This document shows, piece after piece, positions 27,160-35,295 of a DNA stretch of 64,000 bases. The notes beneath the pieces were generated by a model, which worked only from the letters and a program-made list of their open reading frames with translations, made no database searches and was not told where the DNA came from. The translations under genes and the position numbers were made by a program. This stretch comes from Streptomyces sp. CB02923 (GTDB lineage Bacteria; Actinomycetota; Actinomycetes; Streptomycetales; Streptomycetaceae): positions 1,085,299 to 1,149,298 of the forward strand of contig NZ_LWKZ01000024.1 in the NCBI RefSeq assembly GCF_001905005.1, given 5' to 3'. Positions within the stretch are counted from its first letter, which is position 1, and every line of letters begins with the position of its first letter.

Positions 27160-28523
27160 CCGTGACGCCCCGTACGGCACCGCGCGGCTACGCTTCCCCG
27201 CCGCTGCGCGCCCTGCCCTCCCTGCTGCGGCAGCTGGCCGGAGACCGGCTCGCGATGATGAGGGCCGCTGCCGGATACGGCGACGCGGTGCGGATCCCGC
27301 TCGGTCCGAAGACGCTGTATGTCTTCAACCACCCCGATCACGCCAAGCACGTTCTCACCGACAACGCCGCCAACTACCGCAAGGGCATCGGTCTGACCCA
27401 GGCCAAGCGCGCCCTCGGCGACGGCCTGCTGACCAGTGAGGGCGAGCTGTGGCGGCGCCAGCGCAAGGTGGTGCAGCCCGCGTTCCACCACGGCCGGATC
27501 GCCCGGCAGGCTCCCGTGGTGGCCGAGGAGGCGGCCGGGCTGGTCGCCCGGCTGCGCGCTCACGCGGGCCGCGGCCCGGTGGACCTGACGCGGGAGCTGA
27601 CCGGCCTGACGCTCGGCGTACTCGGCCGCTCCCTGCTCGACAGCGACCTCGGGGCGTTCTCGGACCTCGGCCACGCCTTCGAGGTGGTGCAGGACCAGGC
27701 CATGTTCGAGATGGTCACGATGAGTGCGGTGCCGACGTGGGTCCCGCTCCCCGGACAGCTCCGGTTCCGGCGGGCCCGGGCCCGCCTGCAGCAGGTCGTC
27801 GGGCAACTGGCGCGGGACCGTACCGCGCGCGGCGGGATCGTGGAGGGCGACGACGCGCTGTCCCGGCTGGTCGTTTCGGTGCGCGAGGAGGCCCGCCCGC
27901 GGACCAGGGAACGACGGCTGCGGGACGAGTTGATCACCCTGCTGCTGGCCGGGCACGAAACCACCGCCTCGACGCTGGGCTGGACCTGCTATCTGATCGA
28001 CCGGCACCCGGAAGTACGGGAGCGGCTGCGCGGCGAGGCCCTGGACGTGCTCGGCGAGCACCGGCTTCCGGAGTACGGGGACCTCGTGCGGCTGCGGTTC
28101 ACGGCGCTGGCCGTCGAGGAGGCGATGCGGCTGTACCCGCCGGTGTGGATCCTGCCGAGGCAGGCGCTGGCGGACGACGAGGTCTGCGGTCACCGGGTAC
28201 CGGCCGGGGCCGACGTGCTGATCTGCCCGTACACCCTGCACCGTCATCCGGGGTTCTGGGAGGCGCCGGAGCAGTTCCTGCCGGAGCGGTTCGCGCCCGA
28301 GCACCGGGCCGGCCGTCCCCGCTACGCTCACCTCCCCTTCGGTGCCGGGCCCCGGGTGTGCGTGGGGAGCAGTCTCGGCATGATGGAGGCGGTGTTCACC
28401 GTTGCGCTGCTCTGCCGTGAGCTGCGCCTGGAGAAGCTGCCGGGCTATCAGGTGCGGCCGGAGCCGAAGCTCTCGCTCGGCCTCCGTGGCGGGCTGCCGG
28501 TGACGGTGCACCGCGTTCCGTGA
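27156..28523 (+). CDS. Cytochrome P450 (CYP102/CYP4-like class)
   Basis: A 455-residue P450 beginning at GTG 27156 inside the DUF1702 stop. Heme loop FGAGPRVCVG places Cys at about residue 402; helix I is LLAGHETTAS; ExxR is EEAMRLYPP; WILPRQAL and PERF complete the pattern. The N-terminus lacks a membrane anchor. It resembles the fatty-acid or terpene hydroxylase type with a WxxxR motif (ELWRRQRKVVQPAF) rather than the typical short actinomycete CYP105/107 class. Redox partners are absent. Coupled translation with the DUF1702 pair suggests that it oxidises the same substrate. Confidence 0.92.
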   Translation: MTVTPRTAPRGYASPPLRALPSLLRQLAGDRLAMMRAAAGYGDAVRIPLGPKTLYVFNHPDHAKHVLTDNAANYRKGIGLTQAKRALGDGLLTSEGELWRRQRKVVQPAFHHGRIARQAPVVAEEAAGLVARLRAHAGRGPVDLTRELTGLTLGVLGRSLLDSDLGAFSDLGHAFEVVQDQAMFEMVTMSAVPTWVPLPGQLRFRRARARLQQVVGQLARDRTARGGIVEGDDALSRLVVSVREEARPRTRERRLRDELITLLLAGHETTASTLGWTCYLIDRHPEVRERLRGEALDVLGEHRLPEYGDLVRLRFTALAVEEAMRLYPPVWILPRQALADDEVCGHRVPAGADVLICPYTLHRHPGFWEAPEQFLPERFAPEHRAGRPRYAHLPFGAGPRVCVGSSLGMMEAVFTVALLCRELRLEKLPGYQVRPEPKLSLGLRGGLPVTVHRVP

Positions 28524-28528
28524 CCCTC

Positions 28529-28570
28529 GCGGCCGGTGAGGCGGGGCAGCGGTCCCGCCACACCGGCCGC
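28529..28570 (+). terminator. Terminator hairpin after the P450 gene
   Basis: Arms GCGGCCGGTG-A-GGCGGG and CCCGCC-A-CACCGGCCGC pair over 17 positions with a single A-A mismatch, beginning five bases after the P450 stop. Confidence 0.78.
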
Positions 28571-29059
28571 CGCCCGACGCACGCGCGATGACGTGGAGAC
28601 GTCGTGCGTGGCGTGCCGCCGTGTTCGTCGGCGCGAGCCGGGATTTCCGGATCACGTCACGCGGAGCGTCGGGCACACGTTCTGAAGGCGTACGCCCGTC
28701 CACGTGCCGACGGCAGCAACACCGGAGATGCTCAGCTCCATCCGAGGCCGGATGATTTACGTGATTTCCGGCCGTTTCCTGATCGTGTAGCCGATGCGCG
28801 CGGCGGAAGGCGGGCCTGCCGGCGTCACGCGGCTGCGGGACGGCCACCGAAATCAGCCGGTCCGACCGCGCTGCCGTAGGCCCCGGAACGCATGATTCCG
28901 GGCCCTGGTACGCCCCCGAACGCATAACCCCGGTACCGGCCGCAGTCGTACCGCCCAAGTGGTCCGCACACGGCCACGCCCGGGCAGCCGCCCAAGGCCG
29001 CAGCCCGCCGATGTCCACGAATGATCAGTCCAGTCCTCGACGTGAAAGGCAGGGCAGCC
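28571..29059. other. Intergenic region with an imperfect duplicated segment
   Basis: About 490 bases without a recognisable gene. A/T content is locally higher around 28740-28790, plausible for the promoter of the DUF5987-GMC operon. Two imperfect copies of a segment around CCCGGAACGCATGATTCC (near 28880) and CCCCGAACGCATAACCCC (near 28914) lie about 35 bases apart. No firm promoter elements can be assigned by eye. Confidence 0.4.
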
Positions 29060-29629
29060 ATGGGAGCCCCCCGGCCGGACAGCACCGCGAACCGGTCTCT
29101 CACCCTCGAAGCGTTCGCCGACACCATCGTCCCGGGCGAGCGGCGTTCTCCCGACGATCGCGCCGTCGCCGGTGCCGCGCCCGGACCCGGTGCCGTCGCG
29201 GCCGGAGCCCTCGCGCTTCTCGAAACTCCCGCCACCGGGATCGCCGACTCCCTCGACGAGTACGCCCGCCTGCTCGACGAGCACGCCGAGGCCCATGCCG
29301 CCCGGCACGCCCTGCCCCCCGACCCCACCGTGCCCCCGTTCGTCGCCCTCCCGTTCAGCGACCGCACCGCACTCGTCGCCGCGCTCGTCGCCCCCGGCCA
29401 CCCGGAGCGCGACCTGTGGGTGCTGCTGGCCCTGTTCAGCAACATGGCCTACGACACCGGGGCCCACCTGCACACCACCGACGCGCTCGAAGCCGGGCAC
29501 CCGGGGCTCAAGGCCATGGGCTTCGCCGACCCGGACAGCGACGGACTGTGGAGATTCCCCGCCTTCTCCTACGGCCGCCCCCTGGCCCGCGTCCACCCCG
29601 ACACCGCACCCTCCGGGAGCCTGGCATGA
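29060..29629 (+). CDS. DUF5987 family protein (GMC-oxidoreductase partner)
   Basis: A 189-residue protein. ATG 29060 is preceded by AAAGGCAGGG; an ATG at 29021 is in frame but lacks a good site. The N-terminus RSLTLEAFADTIVPGERRSPDDRAVAGA and the later HPERDLWVLLALFSNMAYDTGAHLHT match DUF5987 and resemble the small gluconate-2-dehydrogenase subunit-3 type partner of membrane GMC dehydrogenases. No Tat signal is present, unlike exported subunit-3 proteins. Its stop overlaps the GMC gene start (ATGA), supporting a physical partnership with that enzyme. Confidence 0.78.
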   Translation: MGAPRPDSTANRSLTLEAFADTIVPGERRSPDDRAVAGAAPGPGAVAAGALALLETPATGIADSLDEYARLLDEHAEAHAARHALPPDPTVPPFVALPFSDRTALVAALVAPGHPERDLWVLLALFSNMAYDTGAHLHTTDALEAGHPGLKAMGFADPDSDGLWRFPAFSYGRPLARVHPDTAPSGSLA

Positions 29630-31287
29630 GCACCTCGACCAGCGAGCGCACCGACGTCCTCGTCGTGGGCAGCGGATTCGGCGGCGCGATCACCGCCTAC
29701 CACCTCGCCGCGGGCGGGGCGAAGGTGACGATCCTGGAGCGCGGCCCCTGGCTGGAGTCACGGGACTTTGAGCACGACTTCCTCCTCGGCTCCTCCTACA
29801 CCCGGATCTTCGACTTCGTCGTCGGCGACGGCATGAGCCTGCTCGGCGGCAACTGCGTCGGCGGCGGCAGCGTGGTCTACTTCGCCGCCATGCCCCGCGC
29901 CCCGCGGTTCGTCTTCCGGCGCACCGGCTCGATCGGCCGCCGCATGTGGCCCGCCGCCATCGACCGGGACTCCCTGGACCCGTGGTACGACGTGGTCAGC
30001 GACGCCCTGCCCGTCACCACCCAGGACTGGGGCGACGTCAGCTACGCCGGCGGCCTGTTCGCCGCGGCCTGCGACCACGCCGGCCGTACCGCCAACCCCG
30101 TCCCCACCGCCGTCGACAACACCAAGTGCACCAACTGCAACTGGATGATGGCCGGCTGCCGGTTCGACGCCAAGCGGTCACTGCTCCTGAACTACCTGCC
30201 GGCCGCCCGTGCGCACGGCGCCGAGATCCGCCCGCTGCACGAGGTGCAGCAGCTCACCCGTACCGACGACGGCGGCTACCGCGTCCACTACACCACCATC
30301 GACGACACCGACTACCGCGTGCACACCGGCAGCGGCACCATAGACGCCAAGATCGTGGTCATGGCCGCGGGTGCCGGAGCGACACCGGTGATCCTGCAGC
30401 GCTCCGCCGCCGGACTCGGCACCATGCCGCACGCCGTCGGCCGCTACTTCTCCGGCAACGGCGAACGCCTCAACACCGCGGTCGTCGACGAGGACAAGGC
30501 CCGCGAGCTGCTCGGCCTGGACCGCGGGGACGGCACCGCGTACCTCGCCAACCAGATCGGCAAGGGCCCCGTCGTCGCCAGCTGGGACAACCTCGACGCG
30601 AGTCTTCCGGAGCACTCGCGCTTCTCGCTGGAGCAGCTGTACTTCCCGCCCGGTTTCGGCACCATCCTCGCCCAGGTTCCCGGCGTGTCGCGCCCCGCCT
30701 GGTTCGGCGCCGGGAAGAAGGACCTCGTCAGCCGGTGGCGTTCCTGGCTGACGATCTTCACCATGGTCGAGGACGACAACGAGGGCGTCTTCGGACCGCC
30801 ACCGCCCACCGGCAACGCCACCCGCATCTCCCAGCAGATGCTCGGCCGCGGCCCCATCGAGTACCGGCCCAGCGCCAACACCCTGCGGGGCTGGGCGGAA
30901 TCGGACGCGGCGGTCAAGGACATCCTGGAACGCGACGGCCTCTCCCGCGTGATGCCGTGGACCAACGACGTCGTCGGTGCCTACACCGTCCACCCCCTCG
31001 CCTCCTGCCGCATCGGGGACGATCCGCACACCTCGGCGCTGGACGACCGCCACGAACTCCGCGGCCACCCGGGGATCTTCGTCACCGACGGATCGGCCGT
31101 CCCCGGCGCGCTCACCGTGAACCCCGCGCTCACCATCTCCGCCCTCGCCGAACGCGCGGTCCCCGGCATCGTCGAGGCGGCCCGGGAGCGTGGCGTGGCC
31201 GTCACCTACGGCGCGCCGACACCCGACGGCGACGGCTCGGCACACCGCGGCACCCGCCGCCAACTCCCCTACCTGACACGTGGTTAG
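29626..31287 (+). CDS. GMC-family (cholesterol-oxidase-like) FAD oxidoreductase
   Basis: A 553-residue flavoprotein. VLVVGSGFGGAITAYHLA is the N-terminal FAD motif, GGNCVGGGSVVYFAAMPR the second GMC block, and the C-terminal GAYTVHPLASCRIGDD with VTDGSAVPGALTVNPALTISALAER contains the catalytic histidine and the flavin-contacting loop. A ferredoxin-like cysteine cluster KCTNCNWMMAGCRFDAK occurs mid-protein, as in cholesterol-oxidase-like members. It likely oxidises a secondary or allylic alcohol to a ketone. It is translationally coupled to the DUF5987 gene, followed 33 bases later by an AhpD-like gene, and could act on the alcohol produced by the upstream P450. Confidence 0.88.
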   Translation: MSTSTSERTDVLVVGSGFGGAITAYHLAAGGAKVTILERGPWLESRDFEHDFLLGSSYTRIFDFVVGDGMSLLGGNCVGGGSVVYFAAMPRAPRFVFRRTGSIGRRMWPAAIDRDSLDPWYDVVSDALPVTTQDWGDVSYAGGLFAAACDHAGRTANPVPTAVDNTKCTNCNWMMAGCRFDAKRSLLLNYLPAARAHGAEIRPLHEVQQLTRTDDGGYRVHYTTIDDTDYRVHTGSGTIDAKIVVMAAGAGATPVILQRSAAGLGTMPHAVGRYFSGNGERLNTAVVDEDKARELLGLDRGDGTAYLANQIGKGPVVASWDNLDASLPEHSRFSLEQLYFPPGFGTILAQVPGVSRPAWFGAGKKDLVSRWRSWLTIFTMVEDDNEGVFGPPPPTGNATRISQQMLGRGPIEYRPSANTLRGWAESDAAVKDILERDGLSRVMPWTNDVVGAYTVHPLASCRIGDDPHTSALDDRHELRGHPGIFVTDGSAVPGALTVNPALTISALAERAVPGIVEAARERGVAVTYGAPTPDGDGSAHRGTRRQLPYLTRG

Positions 31288-31320
31288 GCCTGTTCCGCCC
31301 CTCGGCAAGGAGACCGACCG

Positions 31321-32388
31321 ATGACGAACGTGCTCGTGCGCCGAGCTTTGCGCGCGCCCCTGTCGCGGGTACGTCATGTGTCCCCCGTTCCGCCCGCGTC
31401 CGCGGACGGGCTGGTGGCCGCGGTGTACGACGCGACGGAGCGCGACTTCGGGCTCCTCGCGCCCCCCGTCGCCCTCCACTCGCCCGACCCCCGCCTGCTG
31501 GCCGCCGTCTGGCTGATGCTCCGTGAGACGCTGATCGCCACCGGACGCATGGCGCGCGCGGACAAGGAGGCCGTCGCCACGGCTGTCTCGGAGGCCAACC
31601 GCTGCCCGTACTGCGCCGAGGTGCACGGCGCGACACTCCACGGACTGCTTGCCGGCGGCACCGGGGGCGCCGCAATCGGCCGCTCGCGCACCGGGCCGGG
31701 CGGACCTCCCGCCCGGGCAGGCGACCCGGCCCCGCCCTGGCACGTCCCGGTCCCTTCCGCCCAGGTGCCGGAAGCCGTCGGCGTGGCGGTCACCTTCCAC
31801 TACCTCAACCGCGTCGTCAACGTCTTCCTCGGAGAACCCCCGGTACCGTCCTCGGCACCGGAACCGGCCCGGCGGGCGAGCCGCCTGGTACTGGGCCGGT
31901 TCCTACGCGCCCGGGCGGGCGGCCACCGCGAACCCGGGCGCTCCCTGGACCTGCTGCCCGCGGCCCCGCTCCCCGACGACCTCGCCTGGGCGGCCCCGAC
32001 ACCCACCGTGGCCGGAGCGCTCGCCCGCGCCGCCGCCGCGATCGAGGACGCGGCCGACGGCGCCGTCACCGAACCGGTCCGCGTCCTGGTCCACGACCGT
32101 ATCGGCAGCTGGGACGGCGCGCCCGCGGACCTTGGCTTCAGCTGGCTCGACGAGGCCCTGGCCCGCCTGCCCCCGGAGGACCGGCCCTCCGGCCGCCTCG
32201 CCCTCCTCACCGCCCTCGCCTCGTACCGGGTGGACGAGCGTACGGTGACCCCGCTGCGCCGGGCCGGGTACGGGGACCGTGAGCTCGTCGCCCTGGTCGC
32301 CTGGGCCGCGTTCACCGCCGCACGCCGGGCCGGCGCCCGGCTCGCACCACCCGTGGACCACACCACGCCCCGCTCCCCTACCCCGTGA
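31321..32388 (+). CDS. AhpD/carboxymuconolactone-decarboxylase-like protein
   Basis: A 355-residue protein with AAGGAG before ATG 31321. EANRCPYCAEVHGATLHGLL is the AhpD-type redox motif with a CxxC plus a downstream His. The fold is normally about 170-190 residues; here the conserved half is followed by a second helical half (about 190-355: FLRARAGGHREPGRSLDLL... ALASYRVDERTVTPL) that may be a degenerate repeat without cysteines. Family members act as peroxidases or decarboxylases; scavenging H2O2 from the upstream GMC oxidase would be a sensible job. This role is inferred from context only. Confidence 0.75.
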   Translation: MTNVLVRRALRAPLSRVRHVSPVPPASADGLVAAVYDATERDFGLLAPPVALHSPDPRLLAAVWLMLRETLIATGRMARADKEAVATAVSEANRCPYCAEVHGATLHGLLAGGTGGAAIGRSRTGPGGPPARAGDPAPPWHVPVPSAQVPEAVGVAVTFHYLNRVVNVFLGEPPVPSSAPEPARRASRLVLGRFLRARAGGHREPGRSLDLLPAAPLPDDLAWAAPTPTVAGALARAAAAIEDAADGAVTEPVRVLVHDRIGSWDGAPADLGFSWLDEALARLPPEDRPSGRLALLTALASYRVDERTVTPLRRAGYGDRELVALVAWAAFTAARRAGARLAPPVDHTTPRSPTP

Positions 32389-32699
32389 CGGCGGCACCCG
32401 GCCGCATCACCGTTCCACGCCCCCGGCCCGCGCGCCCCGTGCCCGGCCGGTGTCCTGATCGTCCTCGGCCCTGCTCCCGGCCTCCGCCGCCCTGCCGCGG
32501 CCCGCCCGGCACGGTGGATCACCACCGGTTCCGCGGCCCGGCGGCCGACGGCGCCGCGACCCCGGCGTACCGCGCCCGGACCGCCGCCGGGCGGTCGAGC
32601 ACGTTGCGAGAAGGATCCGGCGGGCGCACACGCCCACGATGTCGTGACCGCGCCGACTCCCCTCGGTTCCTCCCCCGGCCCGCGAGACGGAAGGCTGCC
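32389..32699. other. Intergenic region before the MFS transporter, nothing recognised
   Basis: About 310 bases. A GGCACGGTGGATCACCACCG near-palindrome is visible around 32508, but no gene, terminator with T-run or clear promoter was found. Confidence 0.5.
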
Positions 32700-34358
32700 A
32701 TGCCCCTTCATTCCTCCACCGCCACCCGCACGGACGCGCCCCGCGGATTCCAGCGCCCGGTCGCCTTCTGGCTCGGCACGGCGATCTGCACCGCGGGCGT
32801 CGTCCTCCACCTCCCGATGTACTTCGGCGCCCGGCACATGCACTACCACCTCGCCGGGATGCGCCCCGACCCCGCGATGATCTTCGGGATGGCGCTGATC
32901 GGCGTCGGCCTGATCGTGACGCTCTACGGACTGCTCCCCCAGCGCAGCCGGCAGATCCGGGAGGCCGCCGACAGCATCCGTGTCCGGGCCCTGGACGACG
33001 CGCCGATCCGCCTCCCCCACATCCTGCTGCTGATCGTCATGGCCGTCGCGGTGACCATCGACGTCATGAAGCCCACCTCGCTGGCGTTCGTCGCCTCCGG
33101 CGCGGCAGAGGAGTACGGGCTGCGCTCCCCCGCGCATCCCGACGGGAACATCAGCGTCGCCTGGCTGCCCCTCTCCGGAATCACCGGAACGGTACTGGGG
33201 TCGTGGATGTGGGGCTGGCTCGGCGACCGCATCGGACGGCGGGCATCGATTCTGTTCGCCGGGATGCTGTTCGTGACCACCTCGATCTGCGGCACCATGC
33301 CGAGCTTCACCTGGAACATCATCATGTGCCTGGTGATGGGCATGGGGGCCGGCGGCATGCTGCCGATCACCTTCACCCTGCTGGCGGAGACCATCCCGGC
33401 CCGCCACCGCGGCTGGCTGATGGTGCTGGTCGGAGGCGACATCGCCGGGGCGTACGTCATCACCAGCTGGCTCGCCGCGGAGCTCACACCGACGTTCAGC
33501 TGGCGGATCCTCTGGCTGATAGGGCTCCCCACCGGCCTGCTGTTCCTCGCGCTGAACCGCTGGATACCGGAGTCACCGCGGTACCTCCTGGCGCGGGGAC
33601 GGCAGGCGGAGGCGGAGGCGGTGATGGCCCGTTACGGAGCCGCGGTCGTCCACGAGAAGAACGCGCCGCGCACCGCGCCCGCATCGGACACCCCGCACGG
33701 TTTCCGCACCCTGCTGCGCCGCGGTCTCGCCGGGCCGACGCTGACCATCACCCTGCTCGGCATCGGGGTCGGCCTGACGACGTACGGGTTCCAGCAATGG
33801 GTGCCCACCAACCTGGAACGGATGGGCTTGTCGGGCGTCAACTCGGCGTACGTGGTGCGCAACGCGGCGCTCCTCGGCCTGCCCCTCACCGTCCTGACCG
33901 CCTGGATGTACGGAGCGCTCGGCAGCCGCCGGACACTCGTCACGCTCAGTGGCCTCACGAGTGTGACCCTGTTCGGGTTCGTGATCGCCGGTGACGCGCT
34001 GGCCCACCGTGAGCTGCTGCTGTCCCTGCTGCTGGTCGTCCCGTTGTCCGGAATCAGCTCGGTGGCTGCCGCCGTCATGGGGTACGCGGCGGAGGTCTAC
34101 CCGACGGTGGTGCGCTCGCGCGGCACGGGCCTGGCGGCCGGGATGACGAAGGTGGGAGGCGTACTGATCCTCGCACTCACGGTCGCCGCCGCGACCGTAC
34201 CCTCCATCGCCTCGACGGCCCTGATCGGAGCGGTACCGCTGCTCGCCGCGGCACTCGCCCTCGTCCGCCTCGCCCCCGAGACGAAGAACCGCGAACTGGA
34301 GGAGATCAGCGACACGCTCCTGGACGAGGGCACCAACTCCTCGGCCTCCCCACGCTGA
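32700..34358 (+). CDS. MFS transporter with two extra N-terminal membrane helices
   Basis: A 552-residue membrane protein with GGAAGG before ATG 32700. Residues 20-85 contain two hydrophobic helices (FWLGTAICTAGVVLHLPMYF and MIFGMALIGVGLIVTLYGLL) ahead of a standard 12-helix MFS domain. Motif A is WGWLGDRIGRRASILFAG, and RWIPESPRYLLARGR is the sugar/aromatic-acid-porter PESPR signature. The PETKNRELEEI tail is also typical of metabolite:H+ symporters. It is probably a proton-coupled carrier for the product or substrate of the DUF1702/GMC pathway, although its 310-base separation leaves room for an independent transcript. Confidence 0.85.
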   Translation: MPLHSSTATRTDAPRGFQRPVAFWLGTAICTAGVVLHLPMYFGARHMHYHLAGMRPDPAMIFGMALIGVGLIVTLYGLLPQRSRQIREAADSIRVRALDDAPIRLPHILLLIVMAVAVTIDVMKPTSLAFVASGAAEEYGLRSPAHPDGNISVAWLPLSGITGTVLGSWMWGWLGDRIGRRASILFAGMLFVTTSICGTMPSFTWNIIMCLVMGMGAGGMLPITFTLLAETIPARHRGWLMVLVGGDIAGAYVITSWLAAELTPTFSWRILWLIGLPTGLLFLALNRWIPESPRYLLARGRQAEAEAVMARYGAAVVHEKNAPRTAPASDTPHGFRTLLRRGLAGPTLTITLLGIGVGLTTYGFQQWVPTNLERMGLSGVNSAYVVRNAALLGLPLTVLTAWMYGALGSRRTLVTLSGLTSVTLFGFVIAGDALAHRELLLSLLLVVPLSGISSVAAAVMGYAAEVYPTVVRSRGTGLAAGMTKVGGVLILALTVAAATVPSIASTALIGAVPLLAAALALVRLAPETKNRELEEISDTLLDEGTNSSASPR

Positions 34359-34420
34359 CGGGCCCGGAAACCCACGATCCTCCCACGCCGCACCCGGCTC
34401 CCCGGGGAAAGGACGCGCGT

Positions 34421-34579
34421 ATGCTCCTGCTCGACCTGATCATCCTGCTCTCCGGCATCCTGATCGGCACCGTCGCGCACCTCTCCGTCCCCGTCGCCAT
34501 CGCGGCCGGAGCGGCGATCAGCACGGTCCTGCTCGCCTTCGCCACCAGAGAACACCGGATGAAGCGGTACCGGCGATGA
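34421..34579 (+). CDS. Small hydrophobic membrane protein (52 aa)
   Basis: ATG 34421 follows GGGGAAAGG. The 52-residue product has two hydrophobic stretches (LLLDLIILLSGILIGTVAHL and VPVAIAAGAAISTVLLAFA) and a basic tail ending REHRMKRYRR, so it is an inner-membrane miniprotein with the tail probably inside. Its stop overlaps the next ATG (ATGA). I do not recognise a family; coding status rests on the strong ribosome site, the overlap and the hydrophobic pattern. Confidence 0.6.
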   Translation: MLLLDLIILLSGILIGTVAHLSVPVAIAAGAAISTVLLAFATREHRMKRYRR

Positions 34580-34833
34580 CCGTAGACCCTTCCACCCGCC
34601 ACCGGGGCGACGACGCGGCCGCCGCCTCCTTCATCCTGGGCATGACCGGCCTCTTGGTGTTCAACCTCCTCCTGGGCCCCTGGGCCATCACCCTGGCCTC
34701 CCTGTCACTGACCCGCCACACCCACCGCCCGCTCCTGGCCGCCCTGGGCCTCGCCCTCGGACTCACGGACCTCCTCGTCCTGGCAGCCATCGGCTCCATG
34801 GACCACACCTTGAGCTGGCACATCGTCTCCTGA
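34576..34833 (+). CDS. Small DUF4190-like membrane protein (85 aa)
   Basis: An 85-residue protein coupled to the preceding miniprotein by an ATGA overlap. ASFILGMTGLLVFNLLLGPWAITLASLSL and LLAALGLALGLTDLLVLAAIG form two transmembrane helices separated by a short polar loop (TRHTHRP). The layout, with an initial FxxGxxGL and a second GxxLGxxD helix, resembles DUF4190 proteins of actinomycetes. Function unknown. Confidence 0.65.
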   Translation: MTVDPSTRHRGDDAAAASFILGMTGLLVFNLLLGPWAITLASLSLTRHTHRPLLAALGLALGLTDLLVLAAIGSMDHTLSWHIVS

Positions 34834-34846
34834 CCTCTGAGCGGAG

Positions 34847-34894
34847 CCGGCTTCGAGCGGGACCGGCTTCGAGGGGTACCGGCTTTGAGGCATC
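34847..34894. repeat. 16-bp tandem repeat, three copies
   Basis: CCGGCTTCGAGCGGGA, CCGGCTTCGAGGGGTA and CCGGCTTTGAGGCATC follow each other without gaps, just upstream of the 34930 gene. Confidence 0.85.
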
Positions 34895-34929
34895 GGTATC
34901 GGTGGGCGCGTACGGTGAGGTCCGGGACC

Positions 34930-35295
34930 GTGTACGCCCTCGACGACGTACGCCGCACCATGGAACGGCACCGGGAGACGGGCGAATCGCTGAACGGCAG
35001 CTACTTCTGGTGCTGGGACGGCCTTGTCGTGCGCGATGCCGGAATAGCGTCGATGAGCCGGGTCATCGACGGGCTCGTCGAAAGCGGCGAGTTCAAGACC
35101 GTGCTGCGTCATGTGGGGCGGGCGGAGGGCGACGGCGAAGCGGCTGACGCGCACTGGAAATCTCGGGCGAATCACTGCTCCGGTCACCGCTTCCGCCTCC
35201 GCTCCGGTCACCGCTCCGGCGTACTGCCTCATGCCGGCGCGGGCCGAGCCGGTGGTCCAGTGCGGCACCGACATCGGCACACATCCCCCGGATGA
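34930..35295 (+). CDS. Hypothetical protein, conserved-looking N-terminal half
   Basis: GTG 34930, with GGTGAGG about nine bases upstream, opens a 121-residue frame. Residues 1-75 (VYALDDVRRTMERHRETGESLNG... FWCWDGLVVRDAGIASMSRVIDGL) look like a genuine compact domain; the remaining part is Arg/His/Gly-rich and is antisense to the LysR gene's 3' end. The true stop may have been lost by a frameshift near 35150. No family recognised. In-frame alternatives at 34885 and 34912 lack better ribosome sites. Confidence 0.45.
   Translation: MYALDDVRRTMERHRETGESLNGSYFWCWDGLVVRDAGIASMSRVIDGLVESGEFKTVLRHVGRAEGDGEAADAHWKSRANHCSGHRFRLRSGHRSGVLPHAGAGRAGGPVRHRHRHTSPG

Noticed and set aside
11517-28523. Enediyne biosynthetic cluster, suggested by SgcJ-, SgcC-, SgcC5-like and DUF1702 genes
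   Set aside because: No enediyne PKS, its thioesterase or the conserved UnbV-type cassette occurs in the window. These families also occur in other pathways, so the class is not claimed.
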